A DNA stretch of 64,000 nt, taken from NCBI GenBank assembly GCA_018105865.1, contig CM030832.1:27110586-27174585 (forward strand), read 5' to 3'. Positions 38,501 to 47,415 of the stretch are shown here, piece after piece (the stretch's first letter is position 1; every line of letters starts with the position of its first letter). The translations under genes were made by a program, and so were the position numbers. This DNA is from Metaphire vulgaris. Taxonomy: Eukaryota > Annelida > Clitellata > Crassiclitellata > Megascolecidae. The notes under the pieces were generated by a model. That model saw nothing but the letters and a program-made list of their open reading frames with translations. It made no database searches and was not told the origin of the DNA.

Positions 38501-38938
38501 AGAAGGAGGAGTGGAGGTCTCTGAAAGTGACGAAGAAGAAGAATCCGTCGAAAGACAACGGGAATCAAACGAAGCGGTAAACGAGTCACGTGACATATCC
38601 TCATCTTAACGCTTTGTTATCAAATATCTGTTTTATTTTTCTCTTATTGATTTCAGATCGTTGCTTTGTTTTAGGGACAATTTAAAACAGTTTTCAAAGT
38701 CACAAAGCTTTCTGTTAGACGCAGAAATGATTCAGACACTGATAAAAATTCAATTTTGAATTGTGTTTAGGAAGAGAGTCATTCAGTCGATTCAGAAGAC
38801 CCATCTGTCATTCGTCATCACCATCATCATCCCGGGTACTCGAGATGACGACACTGATGACGTGCCTGGTGACGTCATCGAAGTCAGTGGCAGTGATGGT
38901 CACTCTGAACCAAACGCAGTTTCATCGGGTGTCGAAGG

Positions 38939-38994
<56 letters not shown>

Positions 38995-41049
38995 TAATTA
39001 TCTCGTATTTTGCGTTTGACGCGTTTAGTCAGGGATATTTTTACACCCCCTAACACTCCCGAACACCCCCAATTTGAGGTCGACACGCCAAAAATTTGGT
39101 AATGTGACAATGGTATGCATATAATATGCATACTAATTAGCCCTGAACACCGCCAAATGGAGAAGTACACCCCCCTCCAACTTTTATACTCGCATTACCT
39201 GTTTTGCTTGTCAGCCTTTTTCGGTAGACTTCCAAATTCCGACACCCCCAAATTCACAATCCTAGGAATAACCCTGCGTTTAGTCCATCTATGAGTCGAT
39301 CGATGAGTTGATCGAATGACTCTTTTAATGCGTGTTTTTTCGTGTTTAATTTTTTCTAAAATATCAAATATTTTCTTCTTTTTCGCAGAAATATCTCGGA
39401 CGGCGGAAGTGGGACATCACGTGATCACCGACGAAGCGACCGGGTCATCTGCTTCCGGTGTCGTCGTCGGCGCAGAATCGATTCGACCGCAGGAGGACAG
39501 AAGCAGCAGCTTCGAGGTAGAACAGCCCATGATGATGGATGGATGGATGGATGGATGGATGGATGGACGGATGGATGGACGGACGGATCTACACATCCAA
39601 TGAACTCTCATTCAAAGCCACAGCGCTCCTCTTCTGCTGCTAAATTGCCTAAATTAAACCCAATCGATAATCACAGAACATAGAATCTATTCGTGCCAGT
39701 CTCTTTCTCTCTCTGTCTCCGTCTGCATGTCTTGCTAATACTTTGTCTCTGACGTGCAACAAATGACACCAGTGCAACTTGTTTCTGATGTCCTAGGGCG
39801 ACGACGACGGCGACGACGACGATGACGACGGCGCAGTGCACCTGGTGCCCGATTCCGTTGAGTCCGTCGATGGAGTTGGTCAGTGCTCACCTGGTCCACC
39901 TGGATCACCTGGATTGCCAGGACCTCAGGTTGGTCAACAAACGCCTCTAACCGCCTTTGGTAGCATTCCAACTGGTTTTCTCTCTCCTCAAATGCAATTG
40001 CTTTATTGAAACGCTCAAGTGAAGAGCAATTAATCGTTTGTCTATTCTGCTGTTATTCACGTCTACTTGATATTTTGGTGATAATTGTAATTGTTTTCTT
40101 AGGGGCCCCGAGGGAGCCCAGGGGAGTCGATCGTGGGTCCTCCAGGTCGCCCAGGTCTACCTGGTGAGACGTCTTCCCCGGGGCCGCCGTGCAGCTGTCC
40201 TCCAGGCCCTCGTGGAGACCCTGGGCCTCAAGGACTTCCGGGGCCCGTTGGCCCACCGGGGCTCCCTGTGGTCTCAGGGCGCATCACGAGAAGCTCTCAA
40301 CAAGAGGAAGACGTCACGAGATTCAAAGAGGTAGGAACAACACGATCATCATCTCACAGCTCATGACTAACGGCAACAGCTGAATAGGGAAATGCATTAG
40401 AATATGCAAATGAAGACATTTATATGGCGCCCTGTTTGCTATTGCCTTCACACAGGTTCTGATCTACGAAACGGAGGAGGAGATGGTGGAGTCGGAGGAT
40501 GACATTGCGTTTGGATCGATAGTCGTTATCAAAGAAACTGAGAAAGTCTTCGTTCGACTGAAAAAGAGATTCTCCGAGATACCGGTAACCACCGCCCAGG
40601 GGCGTAGCGACGCGGGGGGGTATATCGATATATACCCCCCAAAATCAGTCTACCTTAAAGTTTTTATGTGATTTATATGTGGTTATATGTAGTTTATATG
40701 GTTTATAGTTAAGGTTTATAGGTCTACCCCCCAAATATTTATACCCTCCCAAATGAAATTCATGGCTACGCCCCTGCCCCTGCCCCCGCCGTCGCCTCTT
40801 CCTCCTCCTCCTCCTCCCCTACCAACCCTCCGATTTATTTAGCGCATTTGTGAAGCTGTGGAATCGCGTGTGTAAAAAAATTCAAGAGCTAATAATTTAA
40901 TTATTACAAGCGTCCATTGAAGTCGACATTGATTTCTTCTTTTCACACACTCAACTGAAGAGGACCAGAACCGGATTCTACACAGATGTTCATAGATCGC
41001 CTACTGAACTTACGAAAGGTCAGAGAAAGAGAGATAGATAGAGAGATAG

Positions 41050-41139
<90 letters not shown>

Positions 41140-42530
41140 CAGGTTTTGACTCATCGCAAAAAGTGTTTGCAGCTTTTTCCAATCCCTGCAGCATCTGAGA
41201 CTGATTTAACGCAAACTCAGATGTCGGATCCTAAATAGCGCTATAAAATAAAAAGTGTTTGGCCGACAATCCTTAAATCAGTGCCATCGTAGCTGCTAAC
41301 ATCTGCCACTCGTTTCAGCGAAGACGCTTTTCCCATCTGCCGTGGCAAATGGCGACTGGTTCCATCATCGCACCGTATAGATATAGTGGTCGGTGGAGGG
41401 GGAAGGGGAGGACACAGCTACGCAGAGGGTCCCCCCTCCCAAGTCAGCCAGGCCACCCCTCTGTGGCTATGCGTTAGATGTCAAGGAGACTGTGACGTAT
41501 GGCATATATAGCAACTGCAGTTGTATGGTATGATCGATCGATTACAGAAGAACAGCTGCATTGCAAACAGCAGTGCTGCAGTTGAACTGGAATTCTTGTG
41601 TCTTGTAGTTGAGTTCATCTTCTCTTTCCGCATCCGGATCCGGAAAGCGAACAGCAGCATCAGCAGCGGCGGCGGCGGCGGCGGCGGTCAGTGTTGCAAT
41701 CTCATTCAATCGATATTCCTTCATTCGAAGTTACTTTTCATTTCGATACAAAATGTAAATGTACTAAACCTATTAGTTGCACAATTTGCTCACTTATTTG
41801 TTTTCTTTCAGTGGCGTAGCCAGGATTTTTCGAAGGGGGGTTACGAACGACCATTACCCCAACTTCGGAAAATCCTGACAAGCAAAAAAGGTCGTCACTT
41901 ATTATTTCGCTTTATTAAGTTAGTTATAATATCATTACATGAGCACACTGCTTCTTTTTCTTTCTTCCTACCTTAAACCCGATTTTGTCGCCCCTCCACC
42001 CGCAGAATGATAATACGCAATGAAAATTTTTGCGGCCGACCAAGGGGTTTTAGCTCCCAACTCCCTTGGCTACGCCACTGTTTTCTTTGATAATTAATAT
42101 GCAGTTAAATTTTCGTTGAACGATATTTTGCTAGGAGCCTCCAAAAGATATCCGCTATTCTCGACACGCAAATGAACCAGGGCACGTCCCCCTTCCATTC
42201 GCCCACCCCCCGAAGGAGGAAGAGACCGGCTCAGATAGGACAACGGTGTCCGGTCCAAGGGTAATCAACCGATTACTTAATTCAATAATTAACCAATTAG
42301 ATAACTAAATACTAATTAATCCATTAATTAATTAAATAATTAATAAAATAATCATTAATTCAATGCTTAATTAATTGATTCATTCAATAATTATTTCATT
42401 CAATAATTAATTAATTCAACAATTAATTGATTAATTAATTAATTCATTCATTTGTTCATACATTCAATCGGTCGGTCGATTTCTGGTCTTCGTATGGCCA
42501 GACGTTGATGCATGGGATTGATTTAGTTGC

Positions 42531-42588
<58 letters not shown>

Positions 42589-43388
42589 CAGTTGCATCTG
42601 ATCGCCGCCAATGAACCTTTCTCCGGAGGAATGGAGGGAATCCGTGGAGCGGACAAGGTCTGCTTCGACCAGTCGACCTCAGCGGGCCTCGAGGGCACCT
42701 ATCGCGCCTTCCTCACCTCTAGAGTCCAGAACCTGGCCGCCATCGTCCCCCGCACAGAGGACCACAGCATCCCAATCGTCAACAGAAAGGTTAAGCTCGT
42801 CTGAGAACAACACCACTCGCTTCGTTCGATTCTTATTAAGGGTAAAAAGGACCGTTTGTGCGAGGAACATTGGCGTAGCCCCTGGGGGCGGCCCCCTATT
42901 CGGTCGTGAGATTTGCTCAAAACCGTTGAGAGTAGTTTGAGAATTTACGAAAGTTAAAGGCTCCTGACACGACATTCTTAGAGTTTTGCCAGTCGTCAGG
43001 ACTTTTTAAAATCTGAAAATGTCGATATGTCCCTATTCCGGGATCCTGGCTACGCCACTGACGACGCATAACATACCACAAGGAAGTCAATGACAGCGAC
43101 TTTCGTAGCTTCCTTTGTAAAGAGCCCATGCATTAGAAAATTCGCCTGACAACATTGCTATGATCATAATATGGGCGTCTCTTCTCATGTTAGGGGCGAT
43201 GTCTCTCTGCTTATGAAGTTATGAACCTCCTTTTGCAGTTGCTGTGTTTTGTGTTTAAATTCAGGACGAGAGACTGGCGAATTCGTGGCTGGAGCTGTTC
43301 AGTGGAGGGGGAGGTCTTATTTCCACCCAGAATTCCATTTATTCGTTCGACGGAAGAGACATTATGCACGATTCAGCATGGTCAGTTG

Positions 43389-43455
<67 letters not shown>

Positions 43456-44314
43456 CAATTTTAAGTGGTTTAGGAGGCTAAGTAGGCCTAAGCCTGCGTG
43501 AAAACCACTGATGTAGGCCTAACCATCTGCATTCAATAACCTAGTTTATCGAGATAGCATTTGAATCCGTTTACTGTTTCAACTGTCACTCCCACCTGTG
43601 GCCACCTCGTCCAAGCTGTTCCATTTGTCCACAACCCTTGCACTAAACAGTTGTCTTTCTTAGTCTCACATTCTGCCTAAACAATTTGCATTTGTGGCTT
43701 CTTGTGCTGCTATAGTGTGCCAAAACTGCCAATGTAAAGAATCGATCGTATGGCACATCTACCAAAGACACTCTTTCGTTTGCTCAAGATACACAGCTAC
43801 GTTCACAAACAGAAAACCTATTATTAATAATTTATTAGTCATTAGTGTTGTTGCTGTTGCTGTTGCTGTTGGTGGTGGTGGTCAGTGTTTAATCTAGACT
43901 CTGGACTCCGGAGGGGGAACTGACAAAGCCGGAAAGCCGGGGAAAAAGTCAGCTAGGGGGCTGCTGTTAGTTGATGTAGGCCTAGTATGCCAAAATTTCC
44001 GGGGAATTTGAAATTTCCGGGGGGAGGGCAATTTTCCCCCGGAAACGGCCTAGATTAAACCCTGGTGGTGGTGACTGTGTGATTTCGGTGGTGTTTTTAG
44101 GCCGCAGAAGTACATTTGGCACGGGTCGAACTCGACGGGCATTCGCCAGCCGGACTCCTACTGCGACGCGTGGACGTCGGCCGAGAGAGAGGGCTTCGGG
44201 CTCGCCTCTTCCCTCGTCAAGCGGAAGCTCCTGGACGTCGAACGGCAGTCGTGCAGCAATGCGTTCGTCCTACTTTGCGTCGAACTGTCGGCCAATCGCG
44301 AATTCGCAAAATAG
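23569..44314 (+). CDS. COL18A1: Collagen XV/XVIII orthologue (endostatin precursor) with mini-helix
   Basis: A basement-membrane multiplexin. Exons: signal peptide 23569-23671 ([17 protein letters not shown]); TSPN/laminin-G-like 29645-30186 and 30398-30469; acidic exons 31648-31713, 32121-32161, 32214-32624, 33991-34202, 37790-37926, about 38191-38576, 38771-38940; 39389-39516; collagen helix 39797-39928 and 40103-40330; trimerisation domain 40456-40584; hinge 40961-41018 and 41319-41374; endostatin 42592-42789, 43265-43380, 44101-44314. Splice phases close perfectly from 39389 to the stop and from 23671 (phase 1) into 29645. They do not all close between 31713 and 38191, so an exon or two is missing or misread there. 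The domain order matches type XV/XVIII collagens, but the helix is far shorter than in vertebrates. The exon at 38191 is repeat-rich and its frame is ambiguous. Confidence 0.9.
24626..25369. mobile_element. Inverted-repeat element with tandem-repeat core
   Basis: The ends share ATTGAAACCACAGCATATAT in inverted orientation (24626 on, and 25350-25369). The TIR continues as TA-rich units with ACACTGTATATATA. The core has three tandem copies of a roughly 65-bp unit with 'CCTTACGTCGCGATGCGTTG', then GCGAGCGAAGCGAGC repeats. The core, from about 24685 to 25290, resembles short Helitron/Helentron-like insertions, which is only a guess. It lies in the first collagen intron. Confidence 0.6.
25398..25445. 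repeat. Near-perfect 48-bp palindrome
   Basis: Arms of 24 bp meet at 25421/25422 with no spacer and one mismatch (CGTCTACAGATTGGACGTGG... / ...). Immediately after it is a GATGAGAA tandem array (25450-25516). Confidence 0.9.
25990..26640. repeat. 650-bp polypyrimidine tract, (CCTCT)n grading to (CT)n
   Basis: The plus strand is almost only C and T for 650 nt. The unit is CCTCT with irregular CTCTCT and CCTCCT variants, and a pure (CT)n end at 26592-26638. Six overlapping long frames of S/L/P or R/E/G are repeat artefacts. It sits in the first intron of the collagen gene. Confidence 0.97.
27999..28140. repeat. ACAG/ACAC microsatellite
   Basis: Continuous GACA repeats with periodic ACAC units. 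Open frames through it (TDRQ and SVCV) are repeat artefacts. Confidence 0.95.
28501..28672 (+). other. Possible exon in the large first collagen intron
   Basis: A good acceptor (cccttttctcccaaag) precedes GACAAGGCTTGTGC. In the phase of the signal-peptide exon it would read [19 protein letters not shown] and stop after 36 codons. In phase 0 it stays open for about 57 codons to a TGA. No family match is recognised. It may be an alternative terminal exon or nothing. Confidence 0.2.
29213..29262. repeat. (GA)n microsatellite
   Basis: Pure GA repeat about 380 bp upstream of the TSPN exon. Confidence 0.95.
29645..30469 (+). other. TSPN/laminin-G-like domain exons of collagen XV/XVIII
   Basis: About 204 residues beginning [14 protein letters not shown], the usual opening of a thrombospondin N-terminal-like module in collagens. 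Further landmarks are [39 protein letters not shown] and [10 protein letters not shown]. It joins the signal-peptide exon in phase (g + CT). The start of the first exon follows a pyrimidine-rich acceptor at 29643-29644. Confidence 0.85.
30775..31440 (-). mobile_element. LINE 3' fragment in a collagen intron
   Basis: The minus-strand translation includes [11 protein letters not shown] and [21 protein letters not shown], typical of the C-terminal part of APE-type (L2/CR1-like) LINE proteins. The plus strand begins with CTTCTATAGCGCC, the conserved 3' end. It is 5'-truncated and has stops. Confidence 0.75.
31801..32043. mobile_element. MITE, 'CAGGGACGTCATTTGG' family
   Basis: Starts CAGGGACGTCATTTGGGGG and ends AAATGACGTCTCTG. 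ATGATGAT borders both sides, but within a GAT repeat, so the 8-bp duplication is only suggestive. A half-copy begins near 13413. Confidence 0.75.
32691..33923. mobile_element. GGGG-TTGTCC element with inserted MITE
   Basis: The left arm GGGGTTGTCCATTAATTACG and right arm GACGTAATTAATGGACAGCCC are inverted. Inside is the independent hAT MITE at 33295-33626. It lies in a collagen intron between two acidic exons. Confidence 0.65.
33295..33626. mobile_element. hAT MITE, 'CAGTGGCGGATTTA' family
   Basis: Starts CAGTGGCGGATTTAACA and ends AAATCCTCCACTG. The flanks AACAGCAT (33287-33294) and AACAGCAA (33627-33634) match at seven of eight positions. Confidence 0.85.
34334..35358 (-). mobile_element. 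5'-truncated APE-type LINE
   Basis: The 3' end is (AAGT)n with ATTTCTATAGCGCC. The minus-strand coding shows [42 protein letters not shown] and [13 protein letters not shown], with one frameshift near 34950. These are RT thumb and C-terminal segments; the RT core is missing. Confidence 0.8.
35371..37616 (-). mobile_element. Non-LTR retrotransposon with restriction-like endonuclease, 12-bp TSD
   Basis: An uninterrupted minus-strand frame (37614-35578, 678 codons) carries RT motifs: [39 protein letters not shown] and [11 protein letters not shown] (FLDD in place of YADD). A C-terminal CCxC...HGLSC zinc-binding segment is followed by [22 protein letters not shown] and [12 protein letters not shown], the layout of restriction-like endonucleases in R2/R4/HERO-type elements. 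The 3' side has a (TTA)n stretch and a terminal poly(A) (plus-strand T run at 35371-35379). GTTCTGCGTTCT repeats at 35359-35370 and 37617-37628. The 5' end is truncated in the RT N-terminus. It is inserted in a collagen intron, antisense. Confidence 0.9.
37937..38038. repeat. (CACT)n microsatellite
   Basis: About 100 nt of pure CACT repeat, starting a few bases after the splice donor of the 37790-37926 exon. Confidence 0.97.
38191..38576 (+). other. Glu/Lys-rich repeat exon of the collagen gene, frame ambiguous
   Basis: A 12-bp unit (AGAAGAAGAACG) is repeated about eight times, followed by longer [14 protein letters not shown] repeats. From the acceptor at 38190 the acidic frame reads [12 protein letters not shown] ... 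[12 protein letters not shown], but needs phase 1 from the previous exon, which ends in phase 0. From an acceptor at 38199 the lysine-rich frame (KNEKKNEKK ... [14 protein letters not shown]) enters in phase 0 and leaves in phase 2, matching the next exon. Both frames are open across the exon. Confidence 0.55.
38941..38993. repeat. (CT)n microsatellite at a splice donor
   Basis: The exon 38771-38940 ends GAAGGAG and the intron begins directly with GTCTCTCTCT repeats. Confidence 0.95.
39030..39276. mobile_element. MITE, 'CAGGGATATTT' family, intact 8-bp TSD
   Basis: Starts CAGGGATATTTTTACACCCC and ends CCTAGGAATAACCCTG. CGTTTAGT is perfectly duplicated at 39022-39029 and 39277-39284. A longer relative is nested at 62443-63137. 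Confidence 0.92.
39531..39585. repeat. (GGAT)n microsatellite
   Basis: GATGGATG repeats just downstream of the exon ending 39516. Confidence 0.9.
39797..40330 (+). other. Short collagen triple helix with RGD
   Basis: Two exons in phase 0. The first opens with [12 protein letters not shown] and runs into [12 protein letters not shown]. The second gives [27 protein letters not shown], then [21 protein letters not shown]. This is about 19 Gly-X-Y triplets in blocks of seven or fewer, with a CSC motif and an upstream Cys that could crosslink chains. CGT-GGA-GAC at 40211-40219 encodes RGD. Confidence 0.9.
40456..40584 (+). other. Collagen XV/XVIII trimerisation domain exon
   Basis: Forty-three residues beginning [16 protein letters not shown] and continuing [20 protein letters not shown]. 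This corresponds to the small NC1 association domain that follows the helix in types XV and XVIII. Position directly after the helix and before the hinge supports the call. Confidence 0.85.
40597..40776. mobile_element. MITE, 'CAGGGGCGTAGC' family
   Basis: Ends CAGGGGCGTAGCGACG and GGCTACGCCCCTG are inverted. It begins 12 bases after the donor of the trimerisation exon. No clean target duplication is seen. Confidence 0.75.
41053..41137. repeat. (GA)n microsatellite in the hinge intron
   Basis: About 85 nt of pure GA repeat, beginning 35 nt after the hinge exon ending 41018. Confidence 0.97.
41809..42080. mobile_element. hAT MITE, 'CAGTGGCGTAGCCAGGA' family, intact 8-bp TSD
   Basis: Starts CAGTGGCGTAGCCAGGATTT and ends TTGGCTACGCCACTG. 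TTTTCTTT is perfectly duplicated at 41801-41808 and 42081-42088. Diverged copies lie at 3308, 10473 and 42868. Confidence 0.93.
42533..42587. repeat. (GT)n tract abutting the endostatin acceptor
   Basis: About 55 nt of pure GT repeat ends a few bases before the acceptor CCAG (42588-42591) of the first endostatin exon, in the place of a polypyrimidine tract. Confidence 0.95.
42868..43060. mobile_element. hAT MITE copy between endostatin exons
   Basis: Left end CATTGGCGTAGCCCC, right end CCTGGCTACGCCACTG. It belongs to the family of 41809-42080. The flanks GCGAGGAA and ACGACGCA only partly agree. Confidence 0.75.
43393..43454. repeat. (AAT)n microsatellite
   Basis: Pure AAT repeat 12 nt after the donor of the second endostatin exon. 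Confidence 0.97.
43883..44064. mobile_element. MITE, 'CAGTGTTTAATCTAG' family
   Basis: Ends CAGTGTTTAATCTAGACT and CCTAGATTAAACCCTG are inverted. GTGGTGGT flanks both sides (43875-43882, 44065-44072), though within a GGT-rich stretch. It ends 36 nt before the last endostatin exon. Confidence 0.85.
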
Positions 44315-44528
44315 GACACCGGAAGATTCACGTGATCTAGCGCCTACGGACCTTTTGTATATTAATATTAATCATCTTTTGACATCATTATTTATTCGAT
44401 CGTTACTAGTGGCGCCTGTAGCGGCGAATCTAGACACTAACGTTTAAACTTCCATTGGGAGACATGGACTTGATTATGTCTCTTCTTGCTTATGTGCCTT
44501 CATCCAACAACTGCTTCAGTCTTTTTAT

Positions 44529-44534
44529 ATTAAA
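44529..44534 (+). terminator. Candidate poly(A) signal of the collagen gene
   Basis: ATTAAA lies 215 nt downstream of the collagen stop codon. It is the common variant signal and is inferred from position only. Confidence 0.4.
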
Positions 44535-45099
44535 GAATATTTTTCTGCTGTTGCAATTCCTTCGGCTTTTCAAGTGATTGCCAAGCTCAGTGGTTCTTAA
44601 CCTTTTTATGATTACGTACCTCTGAAACAAGTAGGCCCTATAGGAGAACGATGTACCCCCTACCAGCATCGAATGAGATTTAGCCGTGCTTAATAAGATG
44701 TACACCCACTCCGTCGACATTTCCAACGATGTCTAGGCCCTAGAAGTCTTTCGATGAATCGTCGCTTGCCATGTAGTCTATCGAAGTGATCAGCAAAATA
44801 CTCGATCGAATATTGTATCGTAGGGATTTTAAAAGAAATATCGAACTCTGACGAGGCTTTTATACTTGATTTCTAGGGCCTCTAATTAAGACGGGTCTCT
44901 GAATAATAGACACAGACCTATGTAAATTATTTTTGTTGATTCTCTCAAAGCCCTCATATTACGACCTGAGGGACCTAAACTTTTGCAAATGTCCCTTTCC
45001 TTCTCCGACCTAGTCAAGAGCATAAGCTTCATTGCCTATATCGTCGTTGACATATCAAAGTACAGCAAAACTTGACTCATTATACGCGAACCATTTTAA

Positions 45100-45478
45100 A
45101 AGTCAGATCCCCTGAAAATGACGTCACAACGCGTTAACCCCATATCTTGTTAATGTCGAAATTAATGTTTTAATTCACTTATTTCTTAAATGAAGAGGAT
45201 ATTGCAATGAATTCGTTTGAAAATATTCATTATAATTATTACAGTTGAAGCGAAATTCATAAACTTTTTAAACTTCTTTTATAAAAATGAATTATAAGTG
45301 TAAAATACGTTAAACTTTGCGGAAACATAGCATTGCGGTATTAATACGTAACAGTATTTAGTATTAGGCCTATGTGACGTCACATTTCTGGAAACCCCCT
45401 CCCTCCGTCGTCACACATCGTCACATGTTTGAACCCCCTCCCCATAAGTGCGTGACGTCATTTATGGACGGTCCCTTA
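45100..45478. mobile_element. Degenerate GGGGCCATCC-type MITE
   Basis: Contains AAATGACGTCACAACGCG on the left and GTGCGTGACGTCATTTATGG on the right, with internal text shared with 21103-21505. The left terminus is eroded. Confidence 0.55.
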
Positions 45479-45628
45479 CCTAAAAGACTGCAACGTTCAG
45501 AAGCCTGCAATGTTTAGCCTATGTTGGAAAGCTTCCGGAATTTTTCCGGAAAAGTTACAACCGTAGGTTAGCAATGAAAGCTCGTAATGGACTTACTTTG
45601 TGTTAAGCCGTTAGGACTGGTGCGTAGG

Positions 45629-46000
45629 TAGGATTGTAACTTTTCCGGAAAACTTGAATGCCCGGAATTATTCCGGAAATTTTCGGAAAAATGCAACTGG
45701 AAGCGCCGCGCGCATGTCCATAAAAACATTATATAGCGCTACAGTCCTGACAGTTGTTAACAAATGCACAACAAATGAATAGTAATACATAGTAATACTG
45801 ATAAAAATAATAGACAGTAGTAATAGTAAATTAGTAATAAATAGTAATAAATCAATATAATAAACAGTAACAATAAAAAAATAATAATAAGGTAATAAGC
45901 AACTTTTCCGAAAATTTCCGGAAAAGTAGCGGTACTTTTCCGAAAATTTCTGGAATAATTCGGCAGAAAAATTCCGGAAATTTCCGAGCTCACAACCCTA
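45629..46000. mobile_element. MITE, 'TAGGATTGTAAC' family, intact 8-bp TSD
   Basis: Left end TAGGATTGTAACTTTTCCGG, right end CCGAGCTCACAACCCTA. TGCGTAGG is perfectly duplicated at 45621-45628 and 46001-46008. The interior is full of TTTTCCGGAAA palindromes. Confidence 0.88.
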
Positions 46001-46009
46001 TGCGTAGGC

Positions 46010-46980
46010 CTATACTTTAAAGACTCTAATTGGGATTTATTATCGACTGGCCATATATCAGATTGCAACTTATGTATCGATTATGCTGAAAATTCTTCTC
46101 CTCCCCTCACGGCCTCGCCAATGCGCAACCGGCAGATGAAGGCCTAGGACCAAGACCTATGAAGTGGCCAATAGAGTCGATTGATGCGCGCACTGTATCT
46201 AAATATACTGTTTTTGGAGAATCTTCCGTGGCAATAGTGTGGCCGTTCTATCTTTCTGCGATAATCGATGAAAATTCTAAATTGTTCGATTTATTTTCAA
46301 CCGAAATCAAAAGATTTGCCAGAATTTTCTCCTCTCGATCTCGTCTTCTGGTTGATCGATTAGTCGCTTTCTCCGAATTTCTCTTCAAATTTCTCTGTTT
46401 CTCCACTTTGAGTCGCAGCGAAGGAGGGTGACACGTCGTCGTCGCCTTCGTCTCACTGTAAGACTTCTTTAATTCTTAACGAGAAACGAGGAATTTCGTC
46501 GGATTTTGAGCGATCAATTGAGCAAAATCGTATTTTCCACTGTACGTGCTTAACTTTTTCATTGGGTAATCGTGTAACGTTGATTTATCTAGCGCTAACA
46601 ATGCGAGAAGAGGTTAACGTGTCAGAGTGTACACGTAGTTGGCAATGAGGAAAGAAGTTAATTTCTTTGAAGCCGTCGTTGATGTACTTTTGAAAAGTCT
46701 GACAAAAGTTTCCCACTGCTTGGCTGACAGTTATAGTTAAATGGATAATTAGAGTCGACGAATGTTATTTCCTCTGATGGGGTTAATTTGTGTTTATATT
46801 TAAATCACTGAAATTGATCTGAATTTTGTGGAGACTGAAATCTTTATTTGATTTATTTATGTATCTTTCTATGCTCTGCTTCTCTGAAATTCCAGTCATA
46901 TTATCAATGACTTCTTGTATTTGTATTCTCTTGTGTGTCTGTGAGAACAACAGTTTGATTCCTATCTTTAGAAAAATTAG
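46010..46980. other. Possible 5' region of the GalNAc-transferase gene
   Basis: No conserved coding sequence. A donor-like CTCACTGTAAGA at about 46450-46465 follows GC-richer DNA, so a non-coding first exon is possible. The 90-codon frame at 46159 has no recognisable domain. Confidence 0.2.
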
Positions 46981-46989
46981 AAACACATA

Positions 46990-47415
46990 TGTGATCATGA
47001 GATGTGAGATGTGATCATGAGATATGAAGTGTGATAATGAGATGTGAGGTGTGATTGTGAGATGTGATCATGAGATGTGAGATGTGATCATGAGATGTGA
47101 TCTTGAGATATGAGGTGTGATCATGAGATGTGAGGTGTGATTGTGAGATGTGATCATGAGGTGTGATCATGAGATGTGATCATGAGATATGAGGTGTGAT
47201 CGTGAGATGTGAGATGTGATCATGAGATATGAGGTGTGATAATGAGATGTGAGGTCTGATTGTGATATGTGATCATGAGATGTGATCATGAGATGTGAGG
47301 TGTGATAATGAGATGTGAGGTGTGATAATGAGATGTGAGGTGTGATTGTGAGATGTGATCATGAGGTGTGATCGTGAGATGTGAGATGTGATCATGAGAT
47401 CATTGAGATATGATC
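46990..47415. repeat. Minisatellite of TGAGATGTGATCA units
   Basis: About 425 bp of imperfect tandem repeats of roughly 9-16 bp, built from GATGTGA, TCATGAGA and GGTGTGAT pieces. Unit variants are interspersed rather than in blocks. Confidence 0.92.

Larger units (their letters stand above)
42592..44314 (+). other. Endostatin domain (three exons) with stop
   Basis: Exons 42592-42789, 43265-43380, 44101-44314. Signatures in order: [20 protein letters not shown], the VCFDQS cysteine, [76 protein letters not shown]. All four cysteines that form the two disulfides of vertebrate endostatin are present. The preceding hinge exon ends GDWFHHRT, placing histidines near the N-terminus where vertebrate endostatin binds zinc. 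The stop TAG is at 44312-44314. Confidence 0.95.

Noticed and set aside
46159..46431. 90-codon frame with no domain
   Set aside because: No homology features, no convincing splice context, and chance frames of this length are common here.
46990..47415. CRISPR-like array
   Set aside because: Units are short, contiguous and variable, with no spacers. It is an animal minisatellite.
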